Source: Photobacterium sanctipauli
GTDB lineage: Bacteria > Pseudomonadota > Gammaproteobacteria > Enterobacterales > Vibrionaceae
Reading direction: 5' to 3'
DNA length: 64,000 nt
NCBI RefSeq assembly: GCF_003026495.1
Contig: NZ_PYMA01000021.1
Location: forward strand, 30,161-94,160
Part shown: in pieces, positions 53,489-62,625 of the stretch
Layout: every line of letters begins with the position of its first letter
Position numbering within the stretch: the first letter of the stretch is position 1
Translations under genes and position numbers: made by a program
The notes under the pieces: generated by a model
What the model saw: only the letters and a program-made list of their open reading frames with translations
Told to the model about the DNA's origin: nothing
Database searches by the model: none

Positions 53489-54255
53489 TATCCTTTCTCC
53501 CCGGCAAATACAGGTAATTTAATCAGTGCTGGTGGCGCTTGCTTTTTGGCAATCCGAAGGCCCTGCTGGACCGCAATGCGGTAGCTCTGGGGGAGGGGTT
53601 CCCATTGGCGGGTTTGCTGGTTCCACATGCCGGTTTCACCACCGTCCGGTGACTGGTAAAGCAGGGCGGTACGGCCAATGCGCAGGAAGTCGTAGGTGAC
53701 GGTTTCCCCGTTGCGCTCAAGGCTGGCTTTATAATATTCGATAGAGCGCGAGAAGCCCTCTTCGATTTGATAGGCTTCCATCACCTTGCGGAATTTCTCC
53801 GATGTGGTGACATCGGCGCGATCCATGAGCTCGCGCAATTCGTTGACCCGCACAGTGCGCTCTTCTGATTGGAAGGGCAAATCAAGCGCGACAAACTCAT
53901 CGAGCGCATCGATCATTTTTAGGGTGAGTGGCACCACCTCCATTGCAGTTTGATCAATTTGGGCGATCTGGCGGTTCAGTGAATCCAGCTCGCCCTGTTG
54001 AGAGTCGACCATGCGGCTAATTTGCGCGTTGTACACCTTTATGCTGTCGATTTGGCGTAACAGTCCCTTGTATTCGGCGAGCATGGCGTCGGTGCTGTCG
54101 GCATAATTGTCTATTTTTGCCTGTGAAGTGGCTGCCGACTTGTCTGCCTTGCCTTGGGTGGCGACAACCGTGCCAGTATCGGCGGCAAGCGAAGGTACAC
54201 TGAAAGTCAGTATGGCGGCAGTGATAGCACTTACGCCAAAGTCCTTTAACGTCAT
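53488..54255 (-). CDS. DUF3450 family periplasmic protein
   Basis: 255 residues, DUF3450. The signal peptide ends near SLAADTG (about 25). A long coiled-coil middle (about 45-115) and a compact C-terminal domain (YDFLRIGRTALLYQSPDGGETGMWN). Always found next to TtpC-ExbB-ExbD-TonB genes; its molecular role is unknown. First gene of the energy module after the receptor. Confidence 0.88.
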   Translation of the reverse strand: MTLKDFGVSAITAAILTFSVPSLAADTGTVVATQGKADKSAATSQAKIDNYADSTDAMLAEYKGLLRQIDSIKVYNAQISRMVDSQQGELDSLNRQIAQIDQTAMEVVPLTLKMIDALDEFVALDLPFQSEERTVRVNELRELMDRADVTTSEKFRKVMEAYQIEEGFSRSIEYYKASLERNGETVTYDFLRIGRTALLYQSPDGGETGMWNQQTRQWEPLPQSYRIAVQQGLRIAKKQAPPALIKLPVFAGEKG

Positions 54256-54293
54256 AGTTGCATCCTTGTCATGGTGTTTTGTCAGTCAGAAGT

Positions 54294-54314
54294 GGCGCGG
54301 GGCAGCCCCGCGCC
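54294..54314 (-). terminator. Strong palindrome between receptor and energy-module genes
   Basis: Ten-bp perfect inverted repeat (GGCGCGGGGC / GCCCCGCGCC) around one base, directly after the receptor stop and 38 nt before the DUF3450 start. There is no T-run, so it may block 3' decay or partly terminate, making more receptor than motor. Confidence 0.6.
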
Positions 54315-54323
54315 TCATTGTTA

Positions 54324-56957
54324 TTAGAATTTGACGTTGACATTGGCGTAGTAGAAACGCCCTGCTACGTCATAGGTGGTTGAGTCGGTATTGGCTGATA
54401 AGGTATCTAGCATCAATGGCGGCTCTTTATCGAACAGGTTGTTGATACCCAAAGATAATTTGATGTTGTCGTTGACTAGGTATGAACCATTGATATCGTG
54501 ATAAACCACGGTCGGAACATTGAATTCATACTGGTCTTGATCAACCCCGGGTAGTTGGTAGGTGACGCTGTCAATCAGGCGTGCTGTCCAGTTGGCTGCC
54601 CAAACTTCCTGCGATAAACCAAGGTTTAATGTGGAGCGATATTGGGCAAAGTGGCCGATCTGATCACTGATAAACTTACCCGCGTAGTCGATGACGGTTC
54701 CGTCTGGCTGCTCGACTTCGTATTTCAGTAGGTAGGTGTTTTCCCAATTAGCCCTGAAGGTTAACTCGTCAAAGTCATAGCGGTAGCGAACGTTGAAGTC
54801 GATGCCATCGGTTTTCAAGCCACCAAGGTTGGTATAGCGGGCATCAATCGAACGGATGTTGCCATTGTCAAAGCGGGTGATGCTGTCACAGTACTCACCG
54901 GTTGCCTCGCACTGGTCAAGCATGAACTGGGGATCCACATTATCGATCAGGTCTTCCAGCTCGATTTGCCAGTAGTCGACAGTCATTGATAGGTTGTCGA
55001 CAAAAGAAGGTGAGTAAACGAAACCAACGGAGGCGGTATGCCCTTGCTCGGGCTTTAGGTCTTCATTCGAGCCGTATTGCACCGGGAACTGGTCGCGGCC
55101 GGAGGTATCTTGCCCTGATGAGTCGGTTAGGGTGTCGAAGCTCTCCTGTTGTCCACCATAAAGCTGGCTAATAGATGGAGCCTTAAATACCTCAGAGTAA
55201 GTACCACGCAACATTAAGTCGTCGAATGGTTGGTACAGCAGGCTGTAGCCCATAGAGGTATTGCTGCCAAACGATGAGTAGTCATCGTGGCGAGCCGAAA
55301 TTTTGGCTTCTAAATATTCGGCAAACTGAACATCTGAAAGCAGCGGAATCAATAGCTCGCCATAGAGTGAGTCGACTGAGTAAGTCCCCGATGTTGCAGA
55401 CAGGGCGTTACCGCTGGCATTGCCTGATACAACAAGGGCGTCAGGCTGACTTTCACCTTTTTCGGTTCGGGTTTGGTAGCCAGCTGCGAAGGCAATGGTC
55501 CCCATTTCATAGTCAAACACATCGCCTGTTACATTGAAGTCGATGACTTGTTGTTGGTTATAGCCGGTATCTTGGCGCGTGAAGGTCACGTAATCGAGAG
55601 CTTCCTGGCTAATGGTGCCGAAGATATCCATTGGCACACAGCCAGGAATGACGTTGCCGCCGGCATCCAAACATTGTCCATTTGATGAAGGGCCAAGTGC
55701 ATTGTTCACCCGGTCTTTCATGAAGACGTTGTCCTCTTGCTGAACCGTTTTGGTTTTGCCCCAGTTAAAACTGGTATCCCATACCCAGCCATTGGCGAAT
55801 TCGCCATCCAGCGCAAATACGATCCGTGCCGTATCGGATTCAAACATTCGGTTGCGCCCGCCGGTTTCAACCATTCGGCGGCGCCAGTCAACAATGTCTT
55901 CGCCAGTCGGGTTATACTCGTTGTCGGCAGAAATTGGGTTAAAGCCCGGGGTAAAAGCACCAAACATAGGTTCTGCGGCTAATAGATAGTCCGACTTAGA
56001 GTTGGCATACAGTGCTTCGAATGAGGCAGTAACAGGACCCAAGTAATCATTTTCGGCAACAAGGTAGTTGCCGTTGGCACTTAGGTAAAAGCGCTCTGCC
56101 GGGCGCTTGAGGTAATTGTCGGGGGCGTAGTTGTATAGGTCGGTTTCCGGATTAAAGGGACGGAGGGTATTGCCGCCCTCTGGGCCAAATGTTTGGCCGT
56201 CGTAATAGCCCCAAGGAGTAGAGGAGCTGCCGCCAACATAGCTGCCACCAAATCCATCGTGATTTAAGTCGGTGTTGGCAAAGCCACGATCACTGCCTTG
56301 GATTTTTTTCTCTTCAGTGTACCCTGCCGAGAACAGAAGGTTACCTCGGTCGCTAGCAACGCCAGTTAGCATGGTGATTTCGGTAACCTGGCCATCACCT
56401 TTTGACGTTTGTCCGGTTTTAACACCAACTTCAAAGCCTTCGTAGCTTTGCTTGGTGATAATATTAACCACACCCGCTACCGCATCAGAGCCATAAACCG
56501 ACGATGCACCATCTTTTAGAATTTCGATTCGCTCAACCATGGCGGTTGGGATCATGTTGAGGTCGACAGCGGCATCGGCCCCCGTTCCGCCATTGACCAT
56601 TCGACGGCCATTAACCAGAACAAGGGTACGCTCTGCGGTAAGGCCACGTAGGTTAACGGTTGCTGCGCCATTACTGCCGTTATTCATTGAGGTGCTTTGG
56701 ACTGTACCGGCAATGGCGGGGATTTGGTTAAGGATATCGCCTAAAGAAACAAGGCCTGTGTTTTCGATATATTCAGACGATAATACTTGGACTGGTTCGG
56801 CTCCTTCCATTTCTACTCGTGAAATACGTGAACCTGTTACTTTCATCTTTTGCAGTTTCTCTACCTGCTGCTCTTCAGCTTGCGCTATTGGGGCTATGAG
56901 CACCGCCCCTAAAGCAAGACTTATTGCGACAGATAGAGCTGTTGTTTTTTTATTCAT
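54324..56957 (-). CDS. TonB-dependent outer membrane receptor
   Basis: 877 residues. The signal peptide ends near IAQAEEQ (about 29). A plug domain (about 45-165) has the usual RGLTAERTLVLVNGRRM and EILKDGASSVYGSDAVAGVVNIITK motifs, followed by a 22-strand barrel ending in Phe (YYANVNVKF). The TonB-box region is near MKVTGSRI. The motif style is that of peptide/carbohydrate-type TonB receptors rather than classical siderophore ones; the ligand is unknown. I chose the ATG at 56957, which gives the signal peptide; the frame extends 39 codons upstream. It leads the energy operon. Confidence 0.93.
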   Translation of the reverse strand: MNKKTTALSVAISLALGAVLIAPIAQAEEQQVEKLQKMKVTGSRISRVEMEGAEPVQVLSSEYIENTGLVSLGDILNQIPAIAGTVQSTSMNNGSNGAATVNLRGLTAERTLVLVNGRRMVNGGTGADAAVDLNMIPTAMVERIEILKDGASSVYGSDAVAGVVNIITKQSYEGFEVGVKTGQTSKGDGQVTEITMLTGVASDRGNLLFSAGYTEEKKIQGSDRGFANTDLNHDGFGGSYVGGSSSTPWGYYDGQTFGPEGGNTLRPFNPETDLYNYAPDNYLKRPAERFYLSANGNYLVAENDYLGPVTASFEALYANSKSDYLLAAEPMFGAFTPGFNPISADNEYNPTGEDIVDWRRRMVETGGRNRMFESDTARIVFALDGEFANGWVWDTSFNWGKTKTVQQEDNVFMKDRVNNALGPSSNGQCLDAGGNVIPGCVPMDIFGTISQEALDYVTFTRQDTGYNQQQVIDFNVTGDVFDYEMGTIAFAAGYQTRTEKGESQPDALVVSGNASGNALSATSGTYSVDSLYGELLIPLLSDVQFAEYLEAKISARHDDYSSFGSNTSMGYSLLYQPFDDLMLRGTYSEVFKAPSISQLYGGQQESFDTLTDSSGQDTSGRDQFPVQYGSNEDLKPEQGHTASVGFVYSPSFVDNLSMTVDYWQIELEDLIDNVDPQFMLDQCEATGEYCDSITRFDNGNIRSIDARYTNLGGLKTDGIDFNVRYRYDFDELTFRANWENTYLLKYEVEQPDGTVIDYAGKFISDQIGHFAQYRSTLNLGLSQEVWAANWTARLIDSVTYQLPGVDQDQYEFNVPTVVYHDINGSYLVNDNIKLSLGINNLFDKEPPLMLDTLSANTDSTTYDVAGRFYYANVNVKF

Positions 56958-56988
56958 CCTTGCTGCTCCATTTATTATTCTTCCTGCG

Positions 56989-57035
56989 TTTCGAATTGTT
57001 GTTATCGAAATAAACATTAACTTTTCGTTAACGTT
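56989..57035 (-). promoter_or_regulatory. Two candidate operator palindromes at the receptor promoter
   Basis: TTTCGA-N10-TCGAAA at 56989-57010 and AACATTAAC-N5-GTTAACGTT (one mismatch) at 57013-57035 lie 32-78 nt upstream of the receptor ATG. Neither matches the Fur, Zur or CRP consensus. Confidence 0.45.
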
Positions 57036-57108
57036 GAGTCGCAAGATATACATGAAGCAAAAACTTGAAGTCAAACCAGCAGTATTTAGTTATAAGAAAA
57101 CATAAAAT

Positions 57109-57132
57109 AATATTTATCACCAATATTTATCA
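57109..57132. repeat. Direct repeat AATATTTATCA, two copies 13 bp apart
   Basis: Exact 11-bp repeats at 57109-57119 and 57122-57132. A period of 13 bp close to a helical turn suggests a regulator binding site. Confidence 0.5.
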
Positions 57133-57780
57133 TATATCGGTGAATGAAGTTGGTTTTGGACGTTGCTTTGGTTTTTTGTGTTAAAAAGTTTTTGGAAATT
57201 GTTTTGATGTGCATATTAAGATGAAGTGTTAAGTATTTGGTTATTGCTGGAAGATTTGGCTATATTTCTGCGCAAAACTCAGTTTTAAGTATTGTTTGCT
57301 ATTAAGTGGGTTTTTATTCTTGATATTCTTTATTGATATAATTTTTGTGGTTTCACTTGTTCCAGTTATCACAAACAATATCAAGGTTTATATTTTTAGA
57401 AGGAATAATTTAAATTGAATAACCTTATTACCAAGGTGACTAAAGTAATATGCATGAGTTGTTTTGTGTTTTATAAAATGTGCTTGTTTTGGTGGTTATT
57501 TTAGATTTTGATTTTTTTTTGATGAGTAAAATAGCATACAGGGAAAATGTGACAAAAATGGGTCAAAATAGTTAATCACACTTGATGGGTGGCAATATTC
57601 ACTGTACATGTGGCTATATAAAAAATAAGTGATGTTGTTTTTGGCGACACATAAAATGGAAATGTTCAGGAAGAACAGGTATTCGCAGTAAGTGATAGCT
57701 TGAATGATTGGCTATCCTTTTAAGAGGTAAAGGTGGAATTCTTATCTTGTACTGCGAGTTGACAAGGAGTTAGTGAGTAC

Positions 57781-58806
57781 ATGCTGTCATATTTTCTACG
57801 CCGAATGATGTTGGTGATCCCAACCTTCATCGGTATCACCATACTTATCTTTGCAATCACTCGCTTTGTCCCCGGCGGCCCTGTCGAGCGGATGCTTGCT
57901 AATATGCAGGCGCAAGGCGACGGTGCTGCTGCGATGACCTCGGCGGGCGGTACAACCGCGCTGTCAGAAGATCAGATTGCAGAATTGAATGCCTTTTATG
58001 GGCTGGATAAGCCTGTGTTTGAAGCCTATTTTGAGTGGCTCGGCAAGCTGGCTGTGCTCGATTTTGGCGAATCGACCCGCTATTACGAACCGGTCTCGGA
58101 TATGATTGCAGAGCGCCTGCCGGTCTCCTTGTTTTATGGGGGAATGACTTTCTTTATCAGTTATTTTATTTCTATTCCTCTTGGCTACTATAAAGCACTC
58201 AAGCACGGCTCAGTATTTGACTCCGGTTCATCCATTCTTATTTTTGTTGGCTATGCCTTGCCAGGCTATGTTGTCGGGGTGCTGCTCATTACCCTGTTTA
58301 GCTATCACTTGGAGTGGTTCCCGATGGGGGGCTTTGTGGGGGATGACTTTGACGATTATGAAACGTTTGCCGAGCGCGCCAAAGATGTTATGTGGCACGC
58401 TGTCTTGCCGCTGATTTGTTACTTGATTGGCGACTTCGCCACTCTCACCATGACGATGAAAAATAACCTGATGGAAAACTTATCCTCAGATTATATTCGC
58501 ACTGCAATCGCAAAAGGGCTGCCTTTTAAGCAAGCTGTTAGAAAGCACGCGCTTAGAAATAGCTTAATTCCCATCGCTAGCCACTTTGGTAACTCACTGT
58601 TGTTCTTTATGACTGGCTCTTTCTTAATTGAGGTGATTTTTAATATCGACGGTATTGGGTTGTTGGGGTACGAGTCAATTATTGAGCGTGACTATCCGGT
58701 CGTGATGGGCATCGTTGCGATTAATGCGGTAATGCTATTGATTGGCAATATCCTATCTGATGTTTGCGTTGCCTTGGTCGACCCTCGCGTGAAGTTTGGA
58801 GCTTAG
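57781..58806 (+). CDS. Peptide ABC transporter permease (YejB/DppB-like)
   Basis: 341 residues, about six membrane helices. Starts MLSYFLRRMMLVIPTFIGITILIF and has FVPGGPVERML, as in YejB/DppB permeases. The EAA loop IRTAIAKGLPFKQAVRKHALRNSLIP is near 245-270. Ribosome site AAGGAG. First gene of the five-gene operon. Confidence 0.93.
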   Translation: MLSYFLRRMMLVIPTFIGITILIFAITRFVPGGPVERMLANMQAQGDGAAAMTSAGGTTALSEDQIAELNAFYGLDKPVFEAYFEWLGKLAVLDFGESTRYYEPVSDMIAERLPVSLFYGGMTFFISYFISIPLGYYKALKHGSVFDSGSSILIFVGYALPGYVVGVLLITLFSYHLEWFPMGGFVGDDFDDYETFAERAKDVMWHAVLPLICYLIGDFATLTMTMKNNLMENLSSDYIRTAIAKGLPFKQAVRKHALRNSLIPIASHFGNSLLFFMTGSFLIEVIFNIDGIGLLGYESIIERDYPVVMGIVAINAVMLLIGNILSDVCVALVDPRVKFGA

Positions 58807-58807
58807 T

Positions 58808-59851
58808 ATGTTGAACCTTAATCCCCTTACGCTAAAAAAGATCAAGCGCTTTAAAGATATTAAACGAGGCTATTTTTCATTCATTATATTATCGTTGCTC
58901 TTGGTATTGTCGTTATTTGCTGAACTGTTAATCAACAGCAAGGCCTTGGTGGTTAAATATAATGGGGCATTTAGCTTTCCCGTCTTTTCGGATGTTCGTT
59001 TAGGCAATGAGTTTGGTCAGGCGACAGCCAGTGAAGCCGATTACCGCTTGCTGCAAAAAACCTTTGCAGAAGAAGCTCAGGGTAACTTTGTCATCATGCC
59101 GCTGGTGCCATGGAACCCTTACGAGCAGGACTTTTCTGGCAATTATCCGCCAAATCCCCCGAGCATAGAAAACAAACACTACCTGGGGACCGATATTATC
59201 GGCCGCGACATTCTGGCCCGTTTAGTTTATGGCTTTCGGATTGCCATGGGGTTTGCCTTGCTGACGATGGCAATTTCCTACGCCATTGGTACGGCGGTTG
59301 GTTGTGCAATGGGCTTCTTTGGCGGCAAGTTTGATTTGTTTGTCCAGCGTTTGATTGAAGTGTGGTCAATGGTGCCGTTCTTGTATGTCATCATGATTTT
59401 GGTGTCGATAACGCAACCGACGTTTGCGCTGTTTGTCGGGATCAATGTGCTCTTTGGCTGGATGGGGATGACTTGGTACATGCGCACCATGACTTATAAG
59501 GAGTCTGCGCGTGAGTATGTCATGGCGGCGAAAGCGTTGGGGGCGTCCACCGGCCGCATTTTGTTTAATCATATATTGCCGAACACCATGGTCATGATTG
59601 TCACGCTTGCCCCCTTCACCATCGCGGCCAATATCACGGCACTGACGGCTTTAGATTACTTAGGTTTGGGGCTAATGCCGCCAACGCCGAGCTGGGGGGA
59701 GTTGCTTCAGCAGGGCAAGTCCAACCTTGATTCACCCTGGATTGTCACCTCAGTTGTTACATCTATTGTCTTGGTTCTGGTTATGGTGACCTTTATTGGC
59801 GAAGCAATCCGTGCTGCCTTCGACCCCAAGAAATTTACCCGCTATGTTTAG
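58808..59851 (+). CDS. Peptide ABC transporter permease (YejE/DppC-like)
   Basis: 347 residues. N-terminal helix (about 20-40), a periplasmic loop and a five-helix permease with the EAA loop EYVMAAKALGASTGRILFNHILPN. The opening ...YFSFIILSLLLVLSLFAELLINSKALVVKYNG resembles YejE. The ATG at 58808 follows the previous stop within 2 nt. Confidence 0.92.
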   Translation: MLNLNPLTLKKIKRFKDIKRGYFSFIILSLLLVLSLFAELLINSKALVVKYNGAFSFPVFSDVRLGNEFGQATASEADYRLLQKTFAEEAQGNFVIMPLVPWNPYEQDFSGNYPPNPPSIENKHYLGTDIIGRDILARLVYGFRIAMGFALLTMAISYAIGTAVGCAMGFFGGKFDLFVQRLIEVWSMVPFLYVIMILVSITQPTFALFVGINVLFGWMGMTWYMRTMTYKESAREYVMAAKALGASTGRILFNHILPNTMVMIVTLAPFTIAANITALTALDYLGLGLMPPTPSWGELLQQGKSNLDSPWIVTSVVTSIVLVLVMVTFIGEAIRAAFDPKKFTRYV

Positions 59852-59881
59852 CTTGCTGTTGTTGTAATAAGGACATTGATT

Positions 59882-61717
59882 ATGAAAAAAGTATTCACAT
59901 TTTCAGCGGCCGCCATTATTGCCGTGCTAGGCAGTGCCGCTCAGGCGGCAGAGCTACCCGCAGGCTTGACATGGCAATCCAACATGGAGGAGCCACTCTT
60001 CGCTTCTCCCGACGCTAAGTTCGGCGGCACTCTGCGCACCCATATAACCAGTTTTCCGCAGACGCTGCGCAGTGTTGGCCCGGACTCGAATGCAGGGTTA
60101 CGACACTACTTTATGGACGGGGTACCTAAGCTAGCAGCCCGCCACCCAAATACGGGGAAATGGATCCCACAACTAGCAAAAGAGTGGGCCTTTGGCGAGG
60201 ACCACCAGACCGTATTTTTCAAATTGGATCCCAAGGCCCGGTGGTCGGATGGCGAAAAAGTGACTGCCGACGATTATCTGTTTATGTTGAAGTACTACCG
60301 CTCTAAGGACATTATTTCGCCGTGGTACAACGACTTCTTTACTAATAAAATAGAAGACGTCGTCAAATTTGATGACTATACCATTGCGGTAAAGTCGGTC
60401 GATAAAAAGACCGATGACGAATTGATGGTACAAATCAACCTGCCGAGCAATGGCTTACAGCCAAGACCTGAGCACTTTTTTAAGCCCAAGAAAGATGAGA
60501 ACAATGACGGTATCGATGATGATTTCGTCCGTCGTTACAATTTCAAGAGCGAACCGACAACCGGGCCTTATTACATGGATAAGGTTAAGAAAGGCAAGAG
60601 TGTCACTTTCAAGCATGTTGGTGAGCAGTGGTGGGGTTACAGTAACCGCTACTACCAAAACCGTTATAACGTGAAAAAAGTGCGCTATACGGTGATACGG
60701 GATAACGATATTGCCCGCAAGCATTTTGAAAAAGGGAGTTTGGATACATTCGGTTTGGTGCTGCCGAACTTGTGGCATGAAAAATCCAATACCAAACCTT
60801 ATCAAAAAGGGTATATCCACAAGTTCTGGGGTTACAACCAGCGAGTGCAGGGGGCGGGAGGCATTTGGATGAATACCGCCCAACCACTTCTTGATGACCG
60901 CAATATTCGCGCTGGCGTTACGTATGCCACTGACTTTGACGGCATGATCAACAATGTATTGCGCGGGGACTACGCTCGTAAGCCACACGGTATGGGCTTT
61001 GGTCATGGAGGCTATGATCGTAGTGATAACTTACCTCCTGCGTTTGATCCTGAATTGGCAGCAGAATTCTTTGTCAAAGCCGGGTTTGGTAAGGTAGGCC
61101 CGGATGGGATCAGGCTAAATGCCAACGGGGAGCGTTTGAGCTTTGCGATCACTTATGGTTACCAGCCGCATACCCCACGCATTGCATACCTCAAAGAGCA
61201 AGCCAAGCAAGCGGGCCTTGAAATTACCCTCAACCTTGTCGATGGATCATCTGCTTTCAAGTATGTGCTAGAGAAAAAGCATGAACTGGCATTTATCAAT
61301 ATGGGGGGCGGAGAGATCCCTGCCTATTGGGAGTACCTTCACTCGGTCAATGCTAAACCTCAGACTAACAACCATAACAATTACCGCTCAGCTGAGATGG
61401 ACGAGTTGATCGATAGCTATAATAAAGAGTTTGATCTACAGAAGAAGCAAGCTATTTCCCATCAAATTCAAAAAATCGTCGCTGATGAGTTCCTAATTGT
61501 GCCGGGGTACATGGTGCCCTATACCCGTGAAGGTTATTGGCGTTGGATGAAGTACCCAACACCGGCAATGACAAAACAAACTGCAGGTATGTTTTCGGTG
61601 GTTGATTTAGCCACTTTTTGGATTGACGAGGATGAAAAGAAAGCCACCCTTGCCGCGATGAAGAAAGGTAAAGCGTTTGAGCCGGTAACCGTGATTGACG
61701 ATAATTTCAAGCTGTAG
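59882..61717 (+). CDS. Peptide ABC transporter substrate-binding protein (YejA-like)
   Basis: 611 residues, family 5 extracellular solute-binding protein, size close to YejA. The signal peptide ends at AAQAAEL (about 23). The family stretch GKWIPQLAKEWAFGEDHQTVFFKLDP and WSDGEKVTADDYLFMLKYYR are clear. A DENNDGIDDDF segment (about 200-210) looks like a calcium-binding loop. YejA binds microcin C and other peptides in E. coli; the ligand here is unknown. ATG 59882 chosen over TTG 59876. Confidence 0.92.
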   Translation: MKKVFTFSAAAIIAVLGSAAQAAELPAGLTWQSNMEEPLFASPDAKFGGTLRTHITSFPQTLRSVGPDSNAGLRHYFMDGVPKLAARHPNTGKWIPQLAKEWAFGEDHQTVFFKLDPKARWSDGEKVTADDYLFMLKYYRSKDIISPWYNDFFTNKIEDVVKFDDYTIAVKSVDKKTDDELMVQINLPSNGLQPRPEHFFKPKKDENNDGIDDDFVRRYNFKSEPTTGPYYMDKVKKGKSVTFKHVGEQWWGYSNRYYQNRYNVKKVRYTVIRDNDIARKHFEKGSLDTFGLVLPNLWHEKSNTKPYQKGYIHKFWGYNQRVQGAGGIWMNTAQPLLDDRNIRAGVTYATDFDGMINNVLRGDYARKPHGMGFGHGGYDRSDNLPPAFDPELAAEFFVKAGFGKVGPDGIRLNANGERLSFAITYGYQPHTPRIAYLKEQAKQAGLEITLNLVDGSSAFKYVLEKKHELAFINMGGGEIPAYWEYLHSVNAKPQTNNHNNYRSAEMDELIDSYNKEFDLQKKQAISHQIQKIVADEFLIVPGYMVPYTREGYWRWMKYPTPAMTKQTAGMFSVVDLATFWIDEDEKKATLAAMKKGKAFEPVTVIDDNFKL

Positions 61718-61728
61718 GAATGGGCACT

Positions 61729-62595
61729 ATGCAAAATGATGTAATTTTAAGTGTCCGTGATCTGGAAACGGAATTTATGACGGATGAAGGGGTGGTAAAG
61801 ATACTTCATGGTGTCAGCTTTGATGTTCGTAAAGGAAGAACGCTGGGCTTGGTTGGTGAGTCGGGGTGTGGCAAAAGTGTCACCTCCATGTCGATCATGG
61901 GTTTGTTACCTAAGCCTTATGGCCAAATTACGAAGGGGCAGATCCTTTATCGCGGAACAGATCTAGTAACGCTGCCACCAGAAGATATGTATGCGATGCG
62001 GGGCAACAAGATATCAGTGATTTTTCAAGACCCGATGACAGCTTTAAACCCAGTGCATACCATTGGGTGTCAACTGAATGAGGTATTGGAACTCCACCGG
62101 CCGGAACTTAGCAAGGTGCAGCGCAACGCCTATTCATTAGAGATGCTGCAAAAGGTCAAGATCCCGATGCCGGAAAAGCGTCTTAATGAATACCCGCACA
62201 ACCTTTCAGGCGGAATGCGCCAGCGTGTCATGATTGCCATGGCACTTGCTTGTAAACCTGACATACTTATTTGTGATGAACCGACAACGGCCCTTGATGT
62301 GACCGTGCAAGCATCGATTTTGGAATTGATGAACGACTTGCAGGAAGAAACCGGCATGGCGATGATTTTCATTACTCACGACTTAGGGGTTGTTGCCGAG
62401 GTTTGTGATGATGTGGCGGTCATGTACGGGGGGAAAGTTGTGGAGTATGCCGATATCTTCGATTTGTTTGATAATCCCCAGCATCCTTACACCGAGCGTT
62501 TGATGGGCTTGATGCCGAGCCTGGATAGTGAGCCCAAGCAGCCGATAGAAATTAAACCGATTGATGTCACGCTTTTCCCTGAATTTAAAGGTTGA
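61729..62595 (+). CDS. Peptide ABC transporter ATP-binding protein (DppD-like)
   Basis: 288 residues. Walker A GESGCGKSVTSMSIMG near 38, signature LSGGMRQRVMIAMAL near 160, Walker B ILICDEPTTALDV near 183, plus the C-terminal oligopeptide-type extension (HPYTERLMGLMPSLD). The ATG at 61729 has AGGA 9 nt upstream; 61720 is an alternative. It is a separate protein here; in YejF both ATPases are fused. Confidence 0.93.
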   Translation: MQNDVILSVRDLETEFMTDEGVVKILHGVSFDVRKGRTLGLVGESGCGKSVTSMSIMGLLPKPYGQITKGQILYRGTDLVTLPPEDMYAMRGNKISVIFQDPMTALNPVHTIGCQLNEVLELHRPELSKVQRNAYSLEMLQKVKIPMPEKRLNEYPHNLSGGMRQRVMIAMALACKPDILICDEPTTALDVTVQASILELMNDLQEETGMAMIFITHDLGVVAEVCDDVAVMYGGKVVEYADIFDLFDNPQHPYTERLMGLMPSLDSEPKQPIEIKPIDVTLFPEFKG

Positions 62596-62625
62596 GCCTT
62601 GATGAGGTTATGTAAGGAGGACGTT

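Larger units (their letters stand above)
56958..57780. other. Long AT-rich divergent intergenic region
   Basis: 823 bp between the receptor and ABC operons, clearly richer in A/T than the flanks. It contains two inverted repeats near the receptor, an 11-bp direct repeat, and the ABC ribosome site AAGGAG before 57781. A possible 29-codon frame from TTG 57416 (with AAGGA 10 nt upstream) is noted but not called a gene. No regulator gene is present. Confidence 0.6.

Noticed and set aside
57548..57575. CRP site TGTGACAAAAATGGGTCA upstream of the ABC operon
   Set aside because: The right half does not match TCACA at the required spacing.
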